A stretch of DNA of 21,825 nucleotides. Source: JAKEGN01 sp964465665 (GTDB taxonomy: Bacteria; Pseudomonadota; Gammaproteobacteria; Steroidobacterales; Woeseiaceae). The notes under the pieces were generated by a model. That model ran no database searches. It had not been told where the DNA came from and saw only the letters and a list, made by a program, of their open reading frames with translations. Each line of letters opens with the position of its first letter. The stretch's first letter is position 1. Shown here one piece after another: positions 8,081 to 14,880 of this stretch. The position numbers and the translations under genes are program-made. The stretch is taken from NCBI GenBank assembly GCA_964465665.1, contig CAYXKM010000313.1, positions 1-21,825 on the forward strand, given 5' to 3'.

Positions 8081-8185
8081 TCAGGCACCCATCCAGGCGA
8101 TCAGCGCGAGGAAAGCCACTGCATAGGCGGCACCCAGGAGTATGACTCCGGGTTCGATCTCCTGGTTGTGGTCGTCGCCCGTCAT
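8081..8185 (-). CDS. Small single-helix membrane peptide in the efflux operon
   Basis: This is a 34-codon ORF. Its ATG overlaps the stop codon of the outer-membrane channel gene (ATGA, bases 8182-8185), as expected for translational coupling. The peptide has an acidic, polar N-terminus (MTGDDHNQEIEPG) and one predicted membrane helix (VILLGAAYAVAFLALIAW, residues 14-31), ending GA. Its size and topology recall small pump or oxidase partners such as AcrZ (49 residues, binds AcrB), KdpF or CydX, but no sequence match to any of them is claimed. The tight position between the two RND units suggests a role with one of the permeases. A chance ORF cannot be excluded, but the overlap plus a clean hydrophobic helix makes a real gene likely. 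Confidence 0.6.
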   Translation of the reverse strand: MTGDDHNQEIEPGVILLGAAYAVAFLALIAWMGA

Positions 8186-9633
8186 CGCAGCGACGCGAGC
8201 GGATCCGGAGCCGCTTCCCATCCGCCACCCAGGGCTTTGTATATGGCGACGACATCGATGTTGAGTGCTGCTTCGGCCCGTGCCACGGTATCTTCTGCTT
8301 CAAGCACCGTGCGTTCGGCATCCAGCAACCGCAGAAAATCGAGCGCGCCCTCGCGATAGCGGATTCGCGCAAGATCCGCCGCACGTTGCGATGCGGCGAC
8401 CTGCGCGACGAGCGCGGTCAGACGTTTCTGGTCCTGTGCGTATGCAACGAAAGCGTTCTGGGTCTCTTCGAGCGCGCGTAATACCGTCTGTTCATACACG
8501 GCGAGCTGGACATCGGCCCGGGCTTCGGTGGCTGCCAGTCTGGCCTTAGCGCTGCCGAGATCGAACGCCGACCAGCTCAAAGTTGGCGCCACGTTCCAGG
8601 CACGTGAGTTCGCATCGCCGAGCGTCCCGGCACTGCCGGAAATAAAACCGAAAAAACCGGTGATGCTGAGCCGCGGAAACAGATCCGCCGTTGCAATGCC
8701 GACGCGCGCCGTTTCGGCTGCGAGTGCACGTTCCGCAGACCTTATGTCGGGACGGCGCCGCAGTACGTCGGCGGGATCTCCGATCGCAATTGCGGCCACG
8801 CGCGGCGCAACGTCGATCGGCGCGAGTTCCGTATTGAGCGAACCCGGTCGCTGTCCGATCAACACGGCCAGCCGGTGCGCGGCGGCCTGCTCCGCTGTGA
8901 AGAGTGGTGGAACGCTTGCCTCGGTTTCAAAAAGGCGCGCGGATGCGCTCTGTACGTCGAGCTCGTCACCAGCGCCGAGCTCCATTCGTACACGGGTCAG
9001 GCGCAGCGCCTCGCGTTGGTTGGCGAGGTTACGCACAGCGACGCCAAGACGTTGCTGCGTGCCGCGCAGGGCAAAATACTCGCGCGCCACTTCGGCAGCG
9101 ACCCGAACCTGTGCGTCACGCAATTGTGCTTCGGCGCGATCGGCATCGGCTCGTGCTGCCGCGACGCCGTGACTGACACGACCGAACAGATCGAGCTCCC
9201 AGCTCGCATCAAAGCCCAGTTCGTAAAGCTGCAGCTCGACCGGCTGGTTGCCGCCTGGCAGCGGCGCATCCTGTTTCGTGTAACTGCCGCGCGCGGTCAC
9301 CGCCGGTGCGTAGTCCAGCCGTGCGTCGCGAAACAATGCCCGCGCCTCGCGCGTGCGTGCTGTTGCAATGCGCACATCGAGGTCACCAGCGAGAGCGCGG
9401 CTTACCAGATCATCCAGAACCGGATCGCCAAACTGGCGCCACCAGGCCGCCTCGAACGAGTCCTGATCGAGGCCCGCATCCGCGGTGAGGCTGATATCGG
9501 CAAGTGCGGTTTCCGGCGGCGCGTAATCCGGACCGACGGCGCAGGCGGACAAAAACAAAGCGAGAATAGTCGCGGCAGCAGGGCGTGCTGCGGACGCTAT
9601 CGCTGTACCTGGGCTGAGTTGTCTTGCATTCAT
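8182..9633 (-). CDS. Outer-membrane efflux channel lipoprotein (NodT/OprN family)
   Basis: This 483-residue TolC-like outer-membrane factor completes the efflux machine across the outer membrane and periplasm. The signal peptide ends in the lipobox LSAC, with C31 the predicted lipidated residue, followed by the family hallmark VGPDYAPP. Two repeated coiled-coil/barrel halves follow; RRRPDIRSAERALAAETARVG (about 300) is the typical start of the second half. The ATG at 9633 is used; a GTG at 9642 in the same frame would add three residues. The gene starts 19 bases downstream of the MexF-like permease stop and overlaps the following 34-residue peptide gene. It is the only channel gene in the locus and may serve both pumps. 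Confidence 0.94.
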   Translation of the reverse strand: MNARQLSPGTAIASAARPAAATILALFLSACAVGPDYAPPETALADISLTADAGLDQDSFEAAWWRQFGDPVLDDLVSRALAGDLDVRIATARTREARALFRDARLDYAPAVTARGSYTKQDAPLPGGNQPVELQLYELGFDASWELDLFGRVSHGVAAARADADRAEAQLRDAQVRVAAEVAREYFALRGTQQRLGVAVRNLANQREALRLTRVRMELGAGDELDVQSASARLFETEASVPPLFTAEQAAAHRLAVLIGQRPGSLNTELAPIDVAPRVAAIAIGDPADVLRRRPDIRSAERALAAETARVGIATADLFPRLSITGFFGFISGSAGTLGDANSRAWNVAPTLSWSAFDLGSAKARLAATEARADVQLAVYEQTVLRALEETQNAFVAYAQDQKRLTALVAQVAASQRAADLARIRYREGALDFLRLLDAERTVLEAEDTVARAEAALNIDVVAIYKALGGGWEAAPDPLASLR

Positions 9634-9652
9634 GGTGTGCACTTTTCTCTGC

Positions 9653-12600
9653 TTAGACCGGAGTCGCCACGGCGTCGCCCGTTTCCCTGCTGCGCCCGAA
9701 TCGCGCCGAGAGCCGTCGAATCACCAGGTAGAAAACCGGCGTCAGCAGCAAACCGAATATCGTTACCCCGATCATTCCGGCGAATACCGCAAGACCCATG
9801 GCATGACGCATTTCGGAACCGGCGCCGCTTGAGAACACCAGCGGCGTTACGCCCATGATGAACGCCAGCGAAGTCATGAGTATCGGTCGCAGGCGCAAAC
9901 GGCAGGCTTCGATGACCGCGTCCCATGCAGACGCACCCTGGGCCTCGCCGTCGCGGGCGAATTCGACGATGAGGATGGCATTCTTGCACGCAAGCCCCAC
10001 CAGCACGATGAGTCCGATCTGCGTGAAGATGTTGTTATCGCCACCGGTGAGCCAGATGCCGGCGATGGCAGACAGCAGGACCATTGGCACGATCAGGATC
10101 ACCGCGAGCGGCAGTGTCCAGCTCTCGTACTGAGCGGAAAGCACGAGGAATGCCAGTAACACGCACAGCGGAAATACCCACAGTGCAGTATTGCCGGAAA
10201 GGAGTTGCTGGTAGGTGAGCTCGGTCCATTCGAAGCTGAGACCGTTCGGCAGTTCGCGTGCCGCAAGCTCCGCCATCAGCGCTTCCGCCTGGCCCGAACT
10301 GTAGCCCGGCGCCGGTGCGCCGTTGATCTCGGCGCTCAGATAGCCGTTGTAATGCGGCACCAGGTCCGGGCCCGCACTTTGCTCCAGTGTGACGAAACTG
10401 CCGAGCGGCACCATGTCTCCGCGTGCATTGCGAATCTTCAGTTTCAGCACATCGTCAGGCTGCAGGCGGAATTCCATGTCGGCCTGCGCGTTCACCTGGT
10501 AGGTACGCCCGAACCGATTGAAGTCGTTGACATACAGGGATCCCAAGTAGATCTGCATCGTCTCGTACAAAGTATCGAGATCCACTCCCTGCGCTTTCGC
10601 TTTCTCACGGTCCACATTGGCCTTGATTTGCGGCACGTTGATCTGAAAACCTGAGAACAGGTTTGTCAGTCCCGGCGTCTGCCAGCCCATGCCGATGAGT
10701 TTTTGTGTTTCCGCGTAAAGGGTTTCGTACCCGAGCCCCGCGCGATCCTCGATCTGCATCCGAAAACCGCCGATGCTGCCGAGCCCGAGGATCGGCGGCG
10801 GCGGAAACACGGCCACGAAGGCATCCTGGATGACGCCGAAGCGCTGGTTCAGCGCGCCCGCGATGGCCCCGGCCGACAAAGCTTCGTCATCGCGTTCGGC
10901 AAAATCGGCGAGCGTTACAAAGACGATGCCGGCGTTTGGCGCGTTGACGAAACCGTTGATGGACAATCCGGGAAAAGCGACTGCGTGCTCGACGCCCGGT
11001 TGCTCCAGCATGATGTCACCCATGCGGCGCAGAACCTCGTCAGTACGGTCGAGTGTCGCAGCCTCCGGGAGCTGCGCGAACGCCACCAGGTACTGCTTGT
11101 CCTGCTGGGGAATGAAGCCCGCAGGAACCGAGGAAAAGCCCAGCCAGGTCAGGCCGATCAGGCCGGCATATACAACCAGCGCAATGCCGGAGCGCCGCAG
11201 TATTCTCTGCGTGGCATTGACGTAAGCATCAGTGCCGCGCGCAAACAGCCGGTTGAATGGCCGGAGCAACCAGCCAAACGCTGTGTCGATGCCCCGCTGC
11301 AGCCGGTCTTTCGGCGCATCGTGCTCTTTCAGCAGCAACGCCGACAGCGCGGGCGACAGCGTCAGCGAATTGATCGCCGAAATGACCGTGCTGATCGCGA
11401 TGGTGAGTGCGAACTGCCGGTAGAACTGTCCGGTTAGGCTGCTGATGAATGCCGTAGGCACGAACACGGCAATCAGTACCAGTGACGTGGCGATGATCGG
11501 CCCGGTGACTTCCCGCATGGCCTGTTTGGTCGCAGCCACCGGCTTCAGTCCCTCGCGTATGTTTCGTTCCACGTTTTCGACGACGACTATCGCGTCATCG
11601 ACCACGATGCCGATCGCGAGCACCAGTCCGAACAATGACAGCGCGTTCAGTGAGAAACCGAATGCATGCATCACGGCCAGAGTACCGACCAACGAGACCG
11701 GTACCGCTGCGAGCGGAATGATCGACGCGCGCCAGGTTTGCAGAAACAGGACGACGACGAGTACGACCAGGAGCAACGCTTCCGCCAGCGTTTTCACAAC
11801 TGCCTTGATGGACGCGCGGACGAAAGTCGTCGGGTCGTAAACGATCGAGAAGTCGACGCCCTCGGGGAATTCTTTTTTCAGCTCCGCCATGCGCTCGCGC
11901 ACACTGTTCGATAGCTCCAGCGCATTCGAACCCGGTCGCTGGAAGATGCCGATGCCGGCGGCCGGCTGGTTGTCGAGGAGCGAGCGCAAGGCATAAGTAC
12001 TTGCGCCGAGCTCGACCCGTGCGACGTCGCCGAGCCTTGTGATCTGGCCGTTGCCTCCGGTCTTGACGATGATACTTTCGAATTCCGCCACTTCGACCAG
12101 GCGGCCCTGGGTGTCGATGAGCAACTGGAACTGTGCCGAGTTCGGCGACGGTGGTGCACCCAGCTTGCCCGCAGCCACCTGGATGTTCTGCTCGCGAATT
12201 GCCGCTACCACGTCGCTCGCCGTAAGGTTGAGCGCAGCGACTTTTTCCGGATCCAGCCAGACACGCATGGCATACTCGCCGGCGCCGAATACCTGGGCGC
12301 TGCCTACGCCTTCGATGCGCGCGAGTTCGTCGCGCACTCGCAAAGTCGCGTAGTTGGAAAGGTAGAGCATGTCGTATCGCTGATCCGGCGATACCAGGTG
12401 CACCACCATGGTCAGGTCGGGAGCGGATTTTTCCGTCACTACGCCGAGCTGTTGCACCTCGTTTGGCAATTTCGGCAAGGTCTGCTGAACACGGTTCTGC
12501 ACCTGCACCTGAGCCCTGTCGAGGTCAGTGCCAAGCGCGAACGTGACCGTCAGCGTCATGAGTCCATCCGTTGTCGCCATCGAAGACATGTAAAGCATGT

Positions 12601-12826
12601 CCTCGACACCGTTGATTGCCTGCTCGAGAGGCGAGGCGACGGTCTCGGCGATGACCTGCGGATTGGCGCCTGGGTAGGTGGCGCGTACGACGACAGTCGG
12701 CGGCACCACTTCGGGATACTCGCTGATCGGCAGCAGGCGCAACGACAGTGCGCCGGCAATGAAAATGATCATTGACAGTACGCCGGCGAAGATCGGCCGG
12801 TTGACGAAGAATTGCGAGAAATTCAT
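9653..12826 (-). CDS. RND efflux pump permease, MexF-like
   Basis: This is a full-length 1057-residue HAE1-family RND exporter. The N-terminus MNFSQFFVNRPIFAGVLS, followed by LPISEYPEVVPPTVVVRATY, closely follows MexF of Pseudomonas, as does the segment IVYDPTTFVRASI. Helix 4 carries the proton-relay aspartates D410-D411 in IGIVVDDAIVVVENVERNI, and the helix-10 lysine lies in GLACKNAILIVEFA. MexF pumps export chloramphenicol, quinolones, trimethoprim and signalling precursors; that range is family knowledge, not shown here. AGAGG lies five bases before the ATG. It follows its adaptor by 32 bases and precedes the channel gene by 19, the standard adaptor-permease-channel order of mexEF-oprN. 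Confidence 0.95.
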   Translation of the reverse strand: MNFSQFFVNRPIFAGVLSMIIFIAGALSLRLLPISEYPEVVPPTVVVRATYPGANPQVIAETVASPLEQAINGVEDMLYMSSMATTDGLMTLTVTFALGTDLDRAQVQVQNRVQQTLPKLPNEVQQLGVVTEKSAPDLTMVVHLVSPDQRYDMLYLSNYATLRVRDELARIEGVGSAQVFGAGEYAMRVWLDPEKVAALNLTASDVVAAIREQNIQVAAGKLGAPPSPNSAQFQLLIDTQGRLVEVAEFESIIVKTGGNGQITRLGDVARVELGASTYALRSLLDNQPAAGIGIFQRPGSNALELSNSVRERMAELKKEFPEGVDFSIVYDPTTFVRASIKAVVKTLAEALLLVVLVVVLFLQTWRASIIPLAAVPVSLVGTLAVMHAFGFSLNALSLFGLVLAIGIVVDDAIVVVENVERNIREGLKPVAATKQAMREVTGPIIATSLVLIAVFVPTAFISSLTGQFYRQFALTIAISTVISAINSLTLSPALSALLLKEHDAPKDRLQRGIDTAFGWLLRPFNRLFARGTDAYVNATQRILRRSGIALVVYAGLIGLTWLGFSSVPAGFIPQQDKQYLVAFAQLPEAATLDRTDEVLRRMGDIMLEQPGVEHAVAFPGLSINGFVNAPNAGIVFVTLADFAERDDEALSAGAIAGALNQRFGVIQDAFVAVFPPPPILGLGSIGGFRMQIEDRAGLGYETLYAETQKLIGMGWQTPGLTNLFSGFQINVPQIKANVDREKAKAQGVDLDTLYETMQIYLGSLYVNDFNRFGRTYQVNAQADMEFRLQPDDVLKLKIRNARGDMVPLGSFVTLEQSAGPDLVPHYNGYLSAEINGAPAPGYSSGQAEALMAELAARELPNGLSFEWTELTYQQLLSGNTALWVFPLCVLLAFLVLSAQYESWTLPLAVILIVPMVLLSAIAGIWLTGGDNNIFTQIGLIVLVGLACKNAILIVEFARDGEAQGASAWDAVIEACRLRLRPILMTSLAFIMGVTPLVFSSGAGSEMRHAMGLAVFAGMIGVTIFGLLLTPVFYLVIRRLSARFGRSRETGDAVATPV

Positions 12827-12858
12827 GGGAACCTCTGAACGTGAAACTGGCAGGCTGA

Positions 12859-14064
12859 CTATTTGCGATTCGCCAGCGGCACGGCCTTGCTGTCCGTGGC
12901 GGCAATGACTTGCCCGAGCGCAGGCCGGGCAAGGTCGGCCATGGCAACCAGCTGCGCTGTTACGGGAGTTCCGGGACGTACCCGCTGCAAGCCGTTGACG
13001 ATCACCACGTCACCTTCGGCCAAGCCATCCGACACGATGCGAAGTCCGTCCAGCTGACGCCCAATGGTCACGGAGCGGTATTGCGCGACATTGTTTTCGT
13101 CGACTACCAGCACGAATTTGCGATCCAGATCCGTGCCAATGGCACGATCGTCGACAAGGGCGACTTCACTCGTTTCGCTACCGACCAGCTTGATTCGCGC
13201 GAACAGGCCCGGTGTCAGGCTGTCGCCAGGGTTTTCGAGCACGGCGCGACCGCGAATAGTGCCGCTTTCCGGGTCTATACGGTTGTCGACAAAATCGAGT
13301 CGGCCTTCGTGCGGGTGTCCCTCTTCATTGATGAGCCCGATGTACGCCTTGTTGGCCGATTCACCGGTATCACCGCCGCGGGCGATTCCAGCATATCTCA
13401 GGTAGGTCTGCTCGTCCGCATCGAAGTAGGCATAGATGCGGTTGGCGGAAACGACCGTTGTCAGCCAGCTGGAGCTGTCGACCAGGTTGCCCGGCGTGAT
13501 GAGCGCGCGCGACACGCGGCCGTCGATCGGCGAAACGATGCGGGTAAATTCGAGATTGAGTTTTGCAGCATCGAGTTCGGCATCGACCGCGGCGAGATTC
13601 GCCGCCGCCGTGGCTTCAGCGGTCGCGAAGCTGTCGAACTGCTCGCGGGAGGTCGCATTCTGCTGGAACAACCGTTCGGCTCGGCTGCTGTTGGTTCGGG
13701 CAAGATCGAGCTGCGCGGTCGCGCGGTCGCGTTCCGCCGTCAGGCGATTGACCTCGGCACGAAACGGGCGCGGGTCGATCCGGAACAGCAGGTCGCCTTT
13801 GGCAATTCGTGCGCCCTCGTTGAAATGGACGGATTCGATATAGCCGCTGACCCGTGGGCGAACCTCCACCGTCTCGGTCGATTCGAGGCGGCCGGTGAAC
13901 TCGTCCCACTGGTACACCTCACGTATCAGGATCTCGGATACCGTGACTTCTGGCGGGAGCGGCGCTGTCGCGGGTTGCGCTTCATCCCCGCCGATAGCCG
14001 CCAGACCCCCGACAGAGACGGCAGACAATACGATCAGGGCCAGGACAAGAGTTCGCGTACGCAT
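12859..14064 (-). CDS. RND efflux periplasmic adaptor, MexE-like
   Basis: This is a 401-residue membrane-fusion protein. Residues 5-24 form a signal or anchor helix without a lipobox cysteine. The conserved block YQWDEFTGRLES, then VEVRPRVSGYIESVHFNEGA and KGDLLFRIDPRPF (about 52-101), is typical of MexE-type adaptors. A helical hairpin of about 70 residues follows, and NLEFTRIVSPIDGRVSRALI marks the second lipoyl half. It bridges the MexF-like permease and the channel. It is the first gene of the efflux operon; AAGG lies seven bases before its ATG. A divergent tetR gene and a palindrome-rich 186-base region lie upstream, so repression by that TetR protein is likely. Confidence 0.94.
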   Translation of the reverse strand: MRTRTLVLALIVLSAVSVGGLAAIGGDEAQPATAPLPPEVTVSEILIREVYQWDEFTGRLESTETVEVRPRVSGYIESVHFNEGARIAKGDLLFRIDPRPFRAEVNRLTAERDRATAQLDLARTNSSRAERLFQQNATSREQFDSFATAEATAAANLAAVDAELDAAKLNLEFTRIVSPIDGRVSRALITPGNLVDSSSWLTTVVSANRIYAYFDADEQTYLRYAGIARGGDTGESANKAYIGLINEEGHPHEGRLDFVDNRIDPESGTIRGRAVLENPGDSLTPGLFARIKLVGSETSEVALVDDRAIGTDLDRKFVLVVDENNVAQYRSVTIGRQLDGLRIVSDGLAEGDVVIVNGLQRVRPGTPVTAQLVAMADLARPALGQVIAATDSKAVPLANRK

Positions 14065-14108
14065 ATGTAAACCTTTTATATCAATGACTTGGATCTATGC
14101 TGGTCGAG

Positions 14109-14134
14109 CCGGATGGTACTTTTTTACCATCCGG
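14109..14134. promoter_or_regulatory. Perfect 10-base-pair inverted repeat with 6-base loop
   Basis: CCGGATGGTA (14109-14118) and TACCATCCGG (14125-14134) pair perfectly around CTTTTT. The element lies 45-70 bases upstream of the MexE-like start and would be in its leader if transcription begins near 14203. It has no T run after the stem, so it is not a usual terminator. It could be an operator for a second dimeric regulator or an RNA structure in the leader. Confidence 0.45.
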
Positions 14135-14145
14135 ATAAACCGAAC

Positions 14146-14174
14146 TTGACATCAGGCTGTAACATAGCCATGAT
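14146..14174 (+). promoter_or_regulatory. Candidate sigma-70 promoter for tetR
   Basis: A consensus -35 TTGACA (14146-14151) is followed after 17 bases by CATGAT (14169-14174), four of six matches to TATAAT. Transcription would start near 14181, just before the palindrome at 14188-14201, so a repressor bound there would block it. Prediction by eye. Confidence 0.4.
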
Positions 14175-14187
14175 TCACAACGTTACT

Positions 14188-14201
14188 ATACCGTTCGGTA
14201 T
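14188..14201. promoter_or_regulatory. Candidate TetR operator, ATACCG-TT-CGGTAT
   Basis: A perfect palindrome of 6-base arms around TT extends imperfectly to about 24 bases (14183-14206). The ACCG-N2-CGGT core is typical of operators of AcrR/TetR-family repressors lying beside their own genes. It sits between the predicted starts of the divergent tetR and mexE-like transcripts, so one bound dimer could repress both. A second palindrome, TGACCGGTCA at 14217-14226, shares the ACCG/CGGT theme and lies 27 bases away centre to centre, inside the predicted minus-strand promoter. Confidence 0.6.
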
Positions 14202-14209
14202 CGAAGCGA

Positions 14210-14238
14210 ACGATACTGACCGGTCACTCACATGTCAA
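14210..14238 (-). promoter_or_regulatory. Candidate sigma-70 promoter for the efflux operon
   Basis: On the minus strand TTGACA (14238-14233) is followed after 17 bases by TATCGT (14215-14210), four of six matches to TATAAT. The spacer contains the palindrome TGACCGGTCA. The start would lie near 14203, directly beside the operator candidate, giving a leader of about 140 bases that includes the stem-loop at 14109-14134. Prediction by eye. Confidence 0.4.
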
Positions 14239-14250
14239 GGGGTCGAAGCG

Positions 14251-14880
14251 ATGAATGCAGATCTCCATGTTCTAAAGGCCGACGACGGCGCCACCGAAAG
14301 CGCCGCGCAGCGCATTTTCTCTGCGGCAAGGGACCTGTTTTACCGCCAGGGGATTCGCGCCGTCGGGGTCGAGGCGATCGCCGCCGAGGCCGGCACGACG
14401 AAGATGACCCTGTACCGCCACTTTTCATCCAAGGACGAACTGGTTGCGGCAATTCTCAAGGCGCATGACGCGGAATTCTGGGCCTGGTGGGACGAGATCA
14501 CCGGTCCGCTCGCAGGGCAGCCGCGACGGCAGATCGAGCGCTTGTTCCGCCAGTTCGAGGAACTGGCCTGTGACGAGGGCAGTTGCCGCGGTTGTCCTAT
14601 CGCCAATGCCTCAGTCGAAATTATCGAGGACGACCACCCGGCCCGGCAGATAGTCAAATCCCATCATGAGGAAATGCGTCGCAGGCTTCGTACCTTGAGT
14701 GAGCAGATGGGCGCGAAGGACCCGGATCGTCTGAGCGATGCCTTGTTCCTGCTGATGGGCGGTTCTTTTCTGGCCCGACTCGTTTTCGACGGTTCCGGCC
14801 CGATCGGCTCGGTCTATGAGGCCGCGCAGGTAATGCTCGATTCTTCCCTCGGCGTGCCTGCCGCGGCTACTCCACCGTAA
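14251..14880 (+). CDS. TetR/AcrR-family transcriptional regulator
   Basis: This is a 209-residue repressor-type regulator. The N-terminal helix-turn-helix spans about residues 17-62 (AAQRIFSAARDLFYRQGIRA, then TLYRHFSSKDELVAAIL). The C-terminal ligand-binding half contains three clustered cysteines, C107, C112 and C115, in ACDEGSCRGCPIANASVEI. The frame is open 54 codons further upstream, but the ATG at 14251 has AAGGGG eight bases before it and fits the family length. It diverges from the MexE-like adaptor gene and most likely represses the efflux operon and itself through the palindromes between them, with release by a pump substrate or a thiol-reactive compound (inference). Its last 14 bases overlap the convergent glmS gene. 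Confidence 0.92.
   Translation: MNADLHVLKADDGATESAAQRIFSAARDLFYRQGIRAVGVEAIAAEAGTTKMTLYRHFSSKDELVAAILKAHDAEFWAWWDEITGPLAGQPRRQIERLFRQFEELACDEGSCRGCPIANASVEIIEDDHPARQIVKSHHEEMRRRLRTLSEQMGAKDPDRLSDALFLLMGGSFLARLVFDGSGPIGSVYEAAQVMLDSSLGVPAAATPP

Noticed and set aside
12910..14070. 386-codon open frame on the plus strand
   Set aside because: It is antisense to the MexE-like adaptor, which has a clear family match, signal segment and ribosome binding site; the antisense product matches nothing.
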